Shown here one piece after another: positions 47,405 to 58,561 of a stretch of 64,000 nucleotides of DNA (its first letter is position 1; each line of letters starts with the position of its first letter). The position numbers were made by a program, and so were the translations under genes. The notes beneath the pieces were generated by a model. It saw only the letters and a list, made by a program, of their open reading frames with translations, ran no database searches and was not told the origin of the DNA. The stretch comes from Phanerochaete sordida (taxonomy: Eukaryota; Basidiomycota; Agaricomycetes; Polyporales; Phanerochaetaceae), in the NCBI GenBank assembly GCA_019973155.2, contig BPQB01000017.1, forward strand, positions 372,001-436,000. The letters are read 5' to 3'.

Positions 47405-50400
47405 CTAGATGTAGATGGGCAGTGTAGGGTCAAGGCCGCTCCACATCGGTCCCTCGACAAAGTCCTTCTGGTCGATCAAGAAATCCTACACAGCGAGGTC
47501 AGCTCGCTATCCACTGTCATTCAGCACACGCGACACTCACGAGCGGGCACTCAACCAGGGCGCCGCGGACCTGCGAGAGGCGGTCCTTGACGCGGACGAG
47601 CGGCACGTCGGGGACGACATGGTTCGTCTTGCTCTTCGGCACGTAGCCCTGCACTCATGGTCAGCGACCCTTCCGGCCAGCCATATCTCGGCGCCAGACG
47701 CACCGCGTAGGCATCCCAGCTCCGGATGAGGTTCGTCGGCACAGGGCGGAAGATCTCGGTGAAGATCTCGCGGTTCTTGCGCGCGGTGTCGTTCCAGAGC
47801 GCCTCGGTCGACGGCGACAGCGGGTCCGCGACGGCGTTGTCCTCGGGCGTGCCGAGCTCGTCGTCGTTCGGCACCGGCGACGGGCGCATGAAGGACGTGA
47901 CCTCCTCGTTCGGGCCCTCGCAGAGCTGCGGCGGGATGAGGCCCAGGTGTTCTGCGTAGGGTCAGTACGTACGTGTCACGTGCAAGACGCAGCGGGGGCT
48001 GACCTTTGTAGAGCTTGCGGCGCAGAGTCGCGGCAAAGCGGCTCGCCATGTACTTCTGGCCGTCCATGTACGTCTCGAACATGTCTTCGTCCTCGACCAC
48101 CATGGCGATCTCGGAGTCTCCGTCACCCTGGTGGCTATCAGTCCGTCATCTTCACATAGAGGGGGCGTTCATACCTTCTGGCTACGGTCGTTGATGTTGG
48201 CAGAGCCCATCTAGACAATCGCTCAGCGACACTGACAACCAAGCAGAGGTGCACTCACGATGACGCGGCGGTCGTCGACGATCATGACCTTCGAGTGGAT
48301 GTACAGCAGCTCGGAGACATACGCGTTGCGCTCCTCCTCCTCGCTGCCGAGCCACTTCTCGTCGAGGAGGCTCGTGCGGTCGCTGAGCATGTGCTGCACG
48401 ACGTTGTCGGACACGTCCTCGTCGCTGCGCAGGCCGTCCGCGCCGTGCTCGAAGCGCTCGATGATCGCGCGCGCCTCGTCGACGCTCTGCGGGAGCGGGT
48501 ACGTCTCCGTCTTGAGCGCGTTCTTGTCGCCCGCGACACCCGACGACGAGCCGAGCGTCTCGTCCGGCAGCACGATCATTACCGACTGCTGCTGCGGCGT
48601 GCCGTCCTCGGACTGCCCGACCCACTCGCGCGCGAGCGCGACCATGGCCTGCTGGAACTTGACGCCGCTCGTGTCCTCCATCGCCTTGATGAACGACGCT
48701 GCACTCCCAGTCAGCGGCAGAGGTGTACACGGGGATTTGTGACTTACGGTAGGGAGCGTTGATACGGTCGTACGCCCTCAGGTGGTAGAAGCGAATATAA
48801 TCCATGCTGGAGACGCTGAGCTCCTCAAGCGCTGCGCAGAAACATTGACACTCACGGCTCGAAGCCAGCCTTGCGGATCTCCTCGTAGATGCTGTGGCCA
48901 CCTCGATTGATAGTCCTGTACTGCGCGGCCATGATCGTCTGCACGGATGACGCATCCTTGATGTTACCCGCGAAGCCGGGGACCTCAGGGATGACGACCA
49001 CGACCTACACTTAGGTCAGCCTTTGATAGGGCAGCGCGGCACGGCTTGAGCCCACCTTGAACTTCTGGCCATCCCGCGCGGCCTGTAGGATACGCTGCAC
49101 GAGGGCGTTCGCAATCTGGTTCTTGACCGGGTCGTCCGTAGTTGTGGAGGAGATGCTAAGAAAGGTTAAGAGACAAGGACGGGTCTCAGCTGTAGATAAG
49201 ACTCACAAGAATTGGTTCTCTGTTTTGTACAACAGCCGCAGTCAGAACAGGACATGCGTGCCAGACTGAGTGGCGACATACCAATGTAAATGAAATGATT
49301 AGCCTCCAAGATCAGCTGGCAATCTTCGTGTCCACCATCAGCTCAAGCCCACTGGCCTCTGCCTCCCGCCCGCACTCACAAGCGTTCTGGATGCTCTTCT
49401 CCGTGAGCACGCCATGGCTCCAGTCCGACACGCTGCGCACGGCCTGCACGCGGCACGTGCCGTTCGGCGGGCGCTGGTACGCCGTGGGGTCTTCGTCCTC
49501 CTCGGGGTACACGTCGCCGAAGCGGCGGTGCCAGCGCTGCTTGAAGCTGCGGCCCATCGAGTGCCACTGCTCGCGGAGCGGGTGCCGCGCGACGCCCTCG
49601 TCTGGCGCGACCTCGACGTCGTGCGGGAGCGCGAGCCAGTCGTAGTGCCTGTGCTGCTGTCAGTCAGGGAAATGGTCCGAAGAGAGGCTGGCGTACTCCT
49701 CGTGTCTGTACTGTCCGGGTGTCAGTAACACGCGCTATTCAGCAGAAGATGGATTCACCTTGCGCTTCTTGATCTCGTTCCACCTCTCCACGAAGTGCTG
49801 GACGATGTCGAGCACGACGGGGCCGCAGAGCGTCATGTGGACCTACACAAACAGAGTCGCATCACGGACTTAAGGCTAAGTGGGAGAAAACATACATCGT
49901 GCCACGGCATCCTGGGGGTATCTATGACGCTAATCCCGTTGTTCGCGACCTGGCTGACATCCTGCAGGCGGCACGTCAGGGACGTTACGAATCGTGCGTG
50001 TCACTCAACGCACTTTGAAGTCGAGCACACGGGCGTTGTTGTAGTCCTGGCCGGGGAAGAGCGTCTCGGCGAAGTGGGTCGGGTGCACGTCCGCGAGCGG
50101 GTGCGTGTGCGTGTCCCAGCGGCCGAAGCACAGGTCGAGTCCGCCGATGCACGCGCGGTGCTGGTCAACGACGACAACCTTCTCGTGGTGCGACCAGAAC
50201 TCGACGTCATCTGCGCGCTATCAGCATTGGTGAGGATACCATCCCGGAACGGGTACCTTTGCTCCCGATGTGGTCGGGGTGACGCATGCACGCGATGTTG
50301 GGGTGCAGCGCCTCCAGGGCGTGCTTCGTGTGCGACGAGCTCATCGACATCGTCTGCGTGACCTGCACACGGCCTCAGCGTCGCTCTCGCGCTTAGAGCT

Positions 50401-51073
50401 ACGCGACGTACCTCTTTGTAGACCACGACATAGATCTTCACGCCCTGCTCGGCCTTGCGCTTGAGCACCCGGTCCAGGCGCCATTTCTCGTTGTATGCGG
50501 GCGGCCGGCGCAGATAGAGCTCCGGCGTGAGCCACCAGTCCTGTATCACAGTGACGTTAGCCCAGAGCATGGAGCGGACGCGCGAACGTGCGCCTTCTCG
50601 GGCGTGCCGAGCCCGAGGTCTCGTCGCGTCGCACGCTCGCCGTCGCCAGACTGTATGGACTCACAAGGATGTAGATGACCTCGCGCGCGCTCTCAATCAT
50701 CTCCGAGAGCGCATACATGTAGTCGTGGCCGTCAATGTGCCTGTCGGGGCGCGTCCGTCAGCGTATTGCGGCGCAGTGCTGCCAGGGCCGTGCAGACCAT
50801 TTCACAGAGTTGTGCGCGCGCTGGTCCGCAAACGAGTGGAAGCGGTGGCTCGCGTTGATCTCTGCGCGAATCATGTCGTTGCGTTTCTCCTCGGGGTCGT
50901 CATGTCTGCGATTCGGGTTCAGGATGCCTGCGGCGCGTCAGTCGTCGCGGAAGCAATGCCAGGCACGAGCAAGGCGCACCGATGGCAGAGTTGCGGGCGT
51001 GCCACACGCCCTCCTCGGCCTTGGAGACGAGCTTGTCCGCGCCCTCCGCGAGCTTGTTGAAGAAGGACGACAT
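47405..51073 (-). CDS. Phospholipase D
   Basis: This enzyme hydrolyses phosphatidylcholine-type lipids to phosphatidic acid. The start ATG is at 51073 ([20 protein letters not shown]). The first phosphatidyl-transferase lobe holds [39 protein letters not shown] and the HKD motif [20 protein letters not shown], then [15 protein letters not shown]. The second lobe holds [39 protein letters not shown] and the second HKD motif [20 protein letters not shown], with DRSQ and [10 protein letters not shown] after it. It ends LDPTLPIYI at TAG 47405-47407. Both catalytic His-Lys-Asp sets are present. I see no PX or PH domain before the first lobe, so it resembles the shorter fungal/plant-like enzymes of about 850 residues. 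There are about ten introns. Confidence 0.92.
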
Positions 51074-51739
51074 GGCGGTGCGGTGTCAAGAGCGGTCGCA
51101 GGCCGATGTCCTGATTTTGCGCTGGGTGATGGGACGCTTGCCGGACGCTGATATGGGGGCTATCGATGACGGCGCCGAGGCGCTATCACGCCGCGCGAAA
51201 CGAGGCTAAACCCCAATCTCGTTCTCGGCGCGGTCGCCAAGGCAAAGTCCTCCGCAGCCCGCAGCGATGACGGAGCTCCCGACGCCTCCCTAATATGGTA
51301 AATGGCGCGTCAGAGCACTAGCGCCCGCCGTTTATCTTCAAGCTTGTTGCGTTCCTCGAAATTGGCCTTGATCCAAGACTCTTACCTTGGCTGGGCCATC
51401 GCTCCGAAGCGGGGATGGCCATTGTATGACGCTTTGCCTGACTCTCGAAACGACAGGTACGCAACAGGTACGAGCTGCTGAGGTCAATATCCATAGCGAG
51501 CCACTAGCGGTTGGCTACTAGCGGTCTGAGGCTGCCCTCTGGACCGCTATATATCCTGAGTGAGAGGATCTCCACCAGAAGGCCGTCGCGCAGGCAAAGG
51601 TCTGCTCGAGATCGTGCATAAACCTTTATCAGCACAAAGGCATGTCTACCGTATATATTAACTAGTATAAGGACCCTCTGAGGCTCGCCGTAAGCGTGTC
51701 ATCCCTTCTCATTCGCACTTGCGCTAATCGCACGCATCC
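51074..51739. other. Upstream region of phospholipase D
   Basis: No exon is supported. Direct short repeats of AGCGGT and CTAGCGG occur near 51500-51525. Confidence 0.35.
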
Positions 51740-52745
51740 AGATTAACGAGCACATCGTGATCAACATGGGCTCGTTTTCGTGTTCCAGTTCAACAGCAAG
51801 CTCGCGTGTCATTCTTACATCTGGCTTGACCCAGATGACCTGGCGAATGATGAGCTGAGGGTCTGCTCTCCCCTCGTCCTCCGGTTTCGCTGCAATACCG
51901 AGGCCTAGGGTCCGTAGCTGCTGTCACACTTCGACCCGTCTTGAGCTGACCCCCGTTTTGCTAGGGGTATTCCCAATCGACAGAGTCACCGCGGTGGCCT
52001 GGTTGTCGAAACCTTTTCCGAGACTCGTGCTCGGGCGCGAGCGGAATCTCCTCCTTCGTGAAGCGGCACTCTTCAGGGCCGGCACACTTCGAGGACGTGG
52101 TCGCCGGGAAGGGGCGCGGTCTCGTCGGGACCCTGTGCGGAAATGCTGGCTGCGTGAAGACGCTGACAGAGGAGGCCGTCGCCGAAATCACGCGCAAGTC
52201 GCTGTACGCGGTCACCGTCGGTAAACTAGGACGTAACTGAGTTCGACGGACGACGCTCTGCGGCGAACACTGAGGCTCGGCGGTCTCTGGGACGTGGTCG
52301 TGCTCCTCGACGAGGACGAGGCGGACGTGTCCTTACAGGAGCGTGACTTAATGCGGACGTCTTGCGCAATGCGCTCGTCTTCATCTTCCTCCGCCAGGTG
52401 AGTACCACCCCGGCTTCATCAACGAACCTCATCAAGCAGATCGACCCGGCGTTCGAGAGTCTCACCAGGGTGTATGTTTCGACGCGGCTGACGCGTGACA
52501 TCCTGCGTAGGTCACATCCACTTCTGCGTGAAATACCCTCAACCTCGTGTCGTGCAAGGCCGTCTGGCGGACGTTCCTCTACAGAGCCGGGGTTTCGAAC
52601 GCCGCCCATGGCGAACACAACCTCGACTGCCTGACCAAGCAATTTCTCGAGGGACGCCAGGTCTGTTCCCATGTATCTGCTTCAAACTGTCTCGCTCACT
52701 CTGGCTTAGATCAAGGACACTGTCAGCACAGCGATAGTATGGATT
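51740..52745 (+). pseudogene. Decayed AAA+ ATPase gene
   Basis: Fragments of a fungal AAA+ ATPase core occur in order but in different frames. They are LACHSYIWLDPDDLANDEL (about 51800), DRVTAVAWLSKPFPRLVLGR (about 51980), AHFEDVVAGKGRGLVGTLCG (about 52085) running into a broken Walker A (GNAGCVKT instead of GPPGVGKT), a Walker B-like DVVVLLDEDEADVSLQERD (about 52290), LRNALVFIFLRQ (about 52360), and the C-terminal AVWRTFLYRAGVSN and LDCLTKQFLEGRQ (about 52560-52650). Joining them needs several frameshifts, and in-frame stops separate them. The Gly of the nucleotide loop is lost. I conclude that it is an inactive relic. Confidence 0.75.
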
Positions 52746-53226
52746 AGCCCATAAACGGCCTGAAACTTGGATAAGCCTTGCTGCACCTGGATATTCCGTT
52801 ATCCGGCTGCTTGAAAGATCGTGAAGCTGCTCTGCGAGTGTGGTGCGTCCCATAACAGAACCTAAATACACGTACGCCCTTTGTTTATCTACGAACAAGG
52901 TTTCATCGATGACGAAACGGCTGTTGCGTACAGGTGTGGTGCCATACCTGGTTTCTAGTCGATCTCCTGGACTTCTTGTTGTTCCGAGACATGTGAAGCT
53001 TGTACACAAACGAACTCCTGCCGAGAGGAGAAGACACGACAGGACCCTAGCTGGAAATCGGATGACATGCATGATGTCTTCGTGAGACGAATCACGCAGA
53101 CGACGTGCAGTCATCAATTAGGTGATGCATTTTGACCGCAGTAGTCGATATAAAAGCTCTCGGTCATGGCGACATAGAGCCGCCGTGCTTTCACTTCTAA
53201 ATCCCGCGTTCTAGCAGCAGACAACG
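52746..53226. other. Upstream region of EF-hand copy 2
   Basis: No supported exon is seen between the AAA+ relic and the start at 53227, apart from the TATA element listed separately. Confidence 0.4.
53146..53156 (+). promoter_or_regulatory. TATA box of EF-hand copy 2
   Basis: GATATAAAAG lies about 75 bases before the ATG at 53227. It is a near-consensus TATA element and supports this start and direction. Confidence 0.55.
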
Positions 53227-56200
53227 ATGTCCCGCTCTATCCAACCCCGGGTCGGGCAAATGGTAGACATGCCCGCTCTACAGGCTGCTGGCGTGAAGAT
53301 TGCCGAAGATCAGCAGACCAAACGAGCCCGACTTCGTGAGCATGTAGTTCATTTTGTACCTGCGACACACCCTCACCAGGACGACTGGCAGTGGATCAGG
53401 CTAAATCTTTGCAGGGAAAGCTAGACAAGGCGCGGAACGTCATCTCGAAGGCCAGTGATAGTACGTGGGTGCGGTTCATACCAGACCTCACCGGCTGACC
53501 TTGTGCCGCCAGTCGCAGATCCCTTGAAGGACACAAAGTTCGCGAGTGACATCCTCGCGCCAGTGCGGGAAATAATCGGCATGGTCGATGCCTTCGCAGA
53601 CATACATCCAGCATTCAAGGTGTGTACATTGTGGTCCGTGTGCAATTTACATGACACTCATGGCTGTATGCAGTTCGTAGTTGGTGTGGCAAAAGTATTC
53701 ACTTGCACATACTCTATCCAGCATGTGTCGCTGACATGAACTCTAGGTCGTCATCGATATGGAGCTCAAGCGGCGCGAGAATGATAAGCAAGTCGCACTG
53801 GTGTACTACACCATGGTGCGCTCGACATTCGGCCTCCCGTCCTGAGATGCTAAATTTCCGTAGACCTCGACGCTCTCGCTTCTTGGCGAGATCGACGACA
53901 TCTTTCGTGATGGCGAGCGGCTACAACAGACCCTAGTGGGAAAGCTGGGAGAAGTGTGCGAAGTTATCAAGAACTTCGGTAACTTTTGCGAGTTCGTGTT
54001 TGCGTACACCGCATCTCTGGACGTCGAGCTTACGCCTCAAAATGCAGGGTCTATTATCAACAGAAAGTCATCCGTAAGATTTCATATGTAACGCTTAGAT
54101 GACGGCTCATCACTTTCACAGCGAAGCTTTGGAACGCGTCAAAATCCAAGTCGAAGCTAACGGAATTCACCAGCGACTTCAGTAGCAAGAGGGACGAGCT
54201 ACAAGTGCTCATATCTACCCAGGCTGGCCTAACCATCATCGACGTGAAGGTCGATGTCCGCGGTGTCAGACTCGAGATGGCACAAATCAAGGAATTGCTG
54301 CTGGCGCGGTCAGCGAAGGAGCAGGAGTTTGAAGCGAAGATCGAGAATCTAGGTGGCAAGGATGCTGTGGCGAAGGCAGGTACTTCTTGTACTCCGATTG
54401 TAATCGGGTCGCTGACAGCACGCTCTGCAGAGTGACGAGCTGCTCAAGACCCTTGCTGCGGACATGAAAGAGACCTTCGAGGTGTCCCTCAAGCGCAGCC
54501 TCAAGGTTGACTTCGACGATGCTCTCAAGAGAAATAGGTACGTGAAGTCGTGGTGGACGGGTAGCTGCGTCGGTGACCTCTTGGTCCAGAGAGCTGTTTT
54601 CGACAAAAATCGACATGTCTACCGAGAAGATCCAAGACTCTGTGAAGATGTCAACTGCCACGATTATCCAGACGGTAGGGATATCTATAGCCAATACACT
54701 CTGTGGCTGCTGATCAAAGCCTCTATACCGCCAGCTTGAGCGCGGCCCTCACGAATTTATCGAGGATGAGGACATCAAGGTGATTTGGCGAGGTAAGGGC
54801 CCGTGCTGATCGCTACCATGTTATATGATGGATATAATTCCCAGATATGCCTTCGCGTACCAGCGCAAAGACGCGGCAATTCCTAGCAGGTGCGCTCGTC
54901 CTCTTGCTCTCACCGAGCACGAGTTCAGCTATTTTCGCAGCCCTCCATGGATTTTTCCAGCGCAAGTTCGTCCAACACGAGCACGAAAGTGGCGAGCAAC
55001 ATCCAGACGCCTGGACGCTCTACTTCCTGTCGAAGGTCATATGTGAGCATATCCCCTGATACTGTGATCTCCGCTTAACCTTTCATCTGGACAGTCTATC
55101 CTGCCATCGGCGATGGTATGGATGAGGACAGTAGCGGGTTCCTATCCGTCCATGAAGTACGATACACAAGCGCGGAGATCACGATCTCGCTTTACTGACA
55201 GCACCCAGCTCAACGATTTCCTGAAATCGAAGCCCGACGCCATGAAATGCAGTGCAATTGCGTGGATTACTTTGTGAGTAAGGTCCCAATTTCCTGGACT
55301 GCGATAGTAATCAAATACCACGATGTCGTATAGTTGGGCTGTAGGTCCACATACGACCGACATCGAGTGCGTGATCTATCCAGGAGATCTGGACAAGGTT
55401 AAGACGAGACTTTCTCAGGCATCTAAACGCTATTGAGGGGCTCATAGAAGAGCTCGAAAGCGCCCCGGACGACGTCCGCCAGGAGAACGTGAAGCGCGTG
55501 AAGTACTTCGCGTCGATCGCCAAGCCGCTCAAGTGCATCAAGGTTCACAAGAAGATGATGGCATACCTCAACGACGACGAGGACGACATCGACGAGTACG
55601 AGGCGCTGCAGCGCCTGCGCAAGACCTGGCGCACCACCGAGATGGCGCGCATCAAGGCGAACGTGGCGAAGCTGGGCTACGAGTTGCCGCGCCCGGACTA
55701 CCTCACTGTTGTACTCGGTGGGCGCCGCCTCGAGCACGTACGTCCGCTCGGCCTAACGCGCCTAGTATTTCATTGACCCGCATATCTAGTGCATCATGCC
55801 GCTGGTCCGTGTCCTCCTCGAGCGCCATATGCAGATCGTCAGACTGGCGAAGAAGGAGATCATTGCCGTCTGCGAGTTCGAGGACATGCGCGACACGTGG
55901 AACTGCATCTTCATCGCGCTGGACCGGCGGCTCGACGTGCTGGAGCATGTCTGGCGCCAGCAGCGTATCGACCCCGAGGCGCAGGTCGAGTCATATTGCG
56001 GTGGGCTCTTCGAGGCGTGGTATGATCTGGTGCGTTCCTCAGCTTGATCTTCCCCGATCGGTGTAGCTCATACGCCGGGTGCTGTACAGAAGCAGTCGAG
56101 GCTGGAGATGGATCTGCCATCCGATTACGACGACGACGACGACGGCTTGTACGACTTCTCCGACGACGATGAAGATGGTGACGATGACGATGAAGACGGG

Positions 56201-57070
56201 AGCCAGAATGAGGACGCTGACGAGGACGCAAAGGACGAAGACGACGACGAAGCCTCGGTTGTGGACGGGAGGGCCAAGGACGACGGAGCTAGCGTCGCAC
56301 CACCAGAATCCCTGCTGCACTATTCCTTGGGCGGCGACTCCGAGGACGACGACGCTGGCCTCACCACCGATGACGATTCAGACTGGGAGCCGCCTGCTTC
56401 CCGCAAGATTAAGGTATCGTACACACACCATCATCAGCATATTGGCTCTAACATTGCTCCTCGACCATAGGCCGAGAAAGAGATCAAGCACCGCCTGAAG
56501 ACCGTCGAGGAGAAACTCGAGAACCTCGAGGAGAAGCTTGAGGGCGTAGACGAGAAGCTGGATACGCTCACCGAGATGCTCAGCAAGCTTCTCTCAGCGC
56601 AAAACATCGAACTCCCCGCAAAGCGACCCTCGTCTACCGACTCAGCAGCGGTCGCGGCTACTCGTACTGCTGGCGCCCGTGAGAGCGCGGACGATGATCG
56701 CGACGGCGAAGACAATGAAGACGGCGAGGGTTCTGCTGCCGGCTCTGCGCAGCGCGAGCCATTCGACCCTCCCGAGCTGGGTGGTATGTTTGGTCAGTAC
56801 GGCAACGACGACGGTGACGAAGACGAGGAGGACGAGAACATTGCGCGCGGAAGAGGACACAGCGGTAGAGGCCGGGGCAGCGACGAGGAGGAGGACAGCG
56901 GATCTGAAGAGGAGGATAGCGCTTCTGAGAAGAAGAAGCAGAAGAAGAAGAAGGGCCGGCAGGACGACAGCGAAGACGATGACGAGGATGAAGAGGAAGA
57001 TAGCGACAACGAGGATGAAGATGAAGAGTACCAGCACGTCCGCCCGAGCTGGAAACTGAGAGGGCGCTAG
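53227..57070 (+). CDS. EF-hand protein with NLR-like helical N-terminus, copy 2
   Basis: Paralogue of the gene at 23252-26882 in opposite orientation. It starts at ATG 53227 (MSRSIQPRVGQMVDMPALQA). The N-terminal helical block is LDKARNVISKASD, ADPLKDTKFASDILAPVREI, IGMVDAFADIHPAFK and DMELKRRENDKQVALVYYTM. A GKLGEVCEVIKNFGNFCEF stretch and the coil DELQVLISTQAGLTIIDVKV follow. Then come HPDAWTLYFLSKVI and the EF-hand DEDSSGFLSVHE at about 55120-55157. The C-terminal block contains MARIKANVAKLGYELPRPDY, VCEFEDMRDTWNCIFIALDR and WRQQRIDPEAQVESYCGGLF. The tail has two acidic tracts, a coiled coil (VEEKLENLEEKLEGVDEKLD) and a Lys-rich patch, ending SWKLRGR. A phase conflict near 54060-54126 is solved if an intron runs from after NFCEF to an AAG at 54126, matching copy 1. 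Function unknown. Confidence 0.78.
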
Positions 57071-57844
57071 GAGGGCGAGCGAGGTAAATGCTTCCTTCGA
57101 GACGGCTCTCAACATACCCGGCTGATGGCGCCACTAGAGTAGCAGTCTTCCTTGCTCTGCCGGGCAGGTCTCCGCTGACATCTTTAGAATGTAGGCAATG
57201 ATTCGGAGCCTCTTGAAGTGCATGCTTCCTGGTTATATTGCTCGATGGCCGGGTCATGACCAATTGATTGGGTTGGTGTGATGGTCGTCAGCAGGCCTGG
57301 ATAGTAGACGGGAGCCCGCCCCTAGCGGCGTCAGGGCGTGCTTTGCCTTATGGCATTGCGCACTGACCGTACGTGTGCAGGAGGCGCAGACGGCGGCATA
57401 CTCTCGTCTGTCGACCCTGTCCGGAAGCAGCTCAGAGTATCCGCATTTCTATGCACGCAGCCGCACATATACTCGGCTTTGCAGGCAGGTCCTGGCTCCA
57501 TGCATATGCAGCGATTCTGGCAATCACTGAACTTCGTGTCGCCTGTGTATCGCGAGAAAAGATGCTACATGGGTACGCTAGAGCGTCCTGAACAAATGGG
57601 AGAAGTCGCCACAGATGGCGACGAGGGGCCTCGCCCGCCATTCTTGGCACCGCCCAGAGCTGGTACCATGTCATCTGTCAGCGCGGTCGGCAGCGATGTG
57701 ATTCGCGCGACGTCCACTCCAAACGCTACGCAGCAAGTTGCCAATGCTAGTTTCAGGGAACAGCTGAGCGGAAAGGACGGAGGACGTAGAGACCAGAGAG
57801 CGTGGGGGCCAGGCAGGAAAGTGGAGAAAAGGATCTGCGGCTGT
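57071..57844. other. 3' flank of EF-hand copy 2, unassigned open frame
   Basis: A long open frame (57338-57919, +) crosses this stretch. It has no domain, no family resemblance and no supporting splice or promoter context, so I treat it as chance. Confidence 0.35.
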
Positions 57845-58022
57845 GGGCCTCGAACCCAGAGCGTCTTGGGCCAACCTACGCTGACGGGGAATAAGCGCGC
57901 GGGAAAAGCGAAAATATAAAAAAACCACCCTCCGGAGAAATCCACAGAGTGGGAACCGATCCCTGCGCCTCGCGATCAGACCGGCGAAATCCACAGTCCT
58001 TCCACTTGGCCACAGTGGCTTG
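57845..58022 (-). other. tRNA-like remnants
   Basis: Read on the complement, TGGCCAAGTGG near 58005-58015 resembles a tRNA A box. GGGTTCGAGGCCC near 57845-57860 is a perfect tRNA-type B-box/T-arm. A hairpin-like GGGATCGGTTCCC and a TTTTTTT tract lie between them. The A-to-B spacing is far too long for one tRNA, and neither part has a matching acceptor stem. It looks like pieces of degenerate tRNAs or a tRNA-derived short element. Confidence 0.35.
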
Positions 58023-58217
58023 TATAAGATCTGAACGTCCCAGAATATATACCCATTCTCCGGGGCACTTATCCGCCCCCCTGCGCACTCTCTGACCCAT
58101 CTTCTCCCTTCAGTGCGTTATAATAAGCCTATTACCACGTTTCCGTAGCCGGAAGCCGAGCATGAGCGTGCACAGGGTGTAAGACAGTGTCCCTGCCTGT
58201 CTGGCCTGTTGAGCGCT
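58023..58217. other. Left flank of the repeat cassette
   Basis: No gene is seen. The sequence leads into the first 170-bp unit. Confidence 0.35.
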
Positions 58218-58387
58218 GTAAACCCGCCCCGTCGTGGGGCGGTAAATCACTCTGTCGGTCGATATGATAGGAACGGGCTCTGTTGGTGTTGCTCGAGCCT
58301 AGGTGTACATGGTGGAACTGAAGAAAGAGGGAAAACGGGGAGGCGAGAGAAGGCGGGACGCGATTATGTAAGCTACTGAATCGGGTT
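58218..58387 (+). repeat. Repeat unit A, copy 1
   Basis: A 170-bp unit starting GTAAACCCGCCCCGTCGTGG and ending GAATCGGGTT. It opens with a perfect 7-bp hairpin (CCGCCCC, loop GTCGT, GGGGCGG) followed by TAAATCACT. It is nearly identical to 59506-59663, and its first 34 bases are identical to those of unit B. Confidence 0.9.
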
Positions 58388-58390
58388 AGT

Positions 58391-58561
58391 GTAAACCCGC
58401 CCCGTCGTGGGGCGGTAAATCACTCGGAGCCGTCGACAGAGCAGGAACGGGCTCTGTATTCTTGAGTACTCGACAGTAGGTGGTGGGGGAACTAAAGAAA
58501 GGGTGAATCGGGGGAGAACGAAGGAAGTCGGAGCGTGGTTACGTAAGCTACCAGGACGGGT
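58391..58561 (+). repeat. Repeat unit B, copy 1
   Basis: A 171-bp unit that starts with the same 34 bases as unit A, including the hairpin, then diverges. Shared islands remain: AGGAACGGGCTCTGT, GGAACT-AAGAAAG and ACGTAAGCTAC-like. It is followed by a CCCAAAGCGGGAGCGGCGGG tail. It matches 59335-59505 along its full length. Confidence 0.9.

Noticed and set aside
56108..57059. Separate Arg/Thr-rich genes in the alternative frames of the acidic tail
   Set aside because: GAC/GAT/GAG repeats keep several frames open; only the acidic frame continues the conserved EF-hand family protein.
57338..57919. 193-residue open frame on the + strand
   Set aside because: No recognisable domain, no splice or promoter context, and it overlaps tRNA-like sequence; I judge it chance.
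57845..58022. A functional tRNA gene
   Set aside because: The A and B boxes are too far apart, and no acceptor stem pairs on either candidate.
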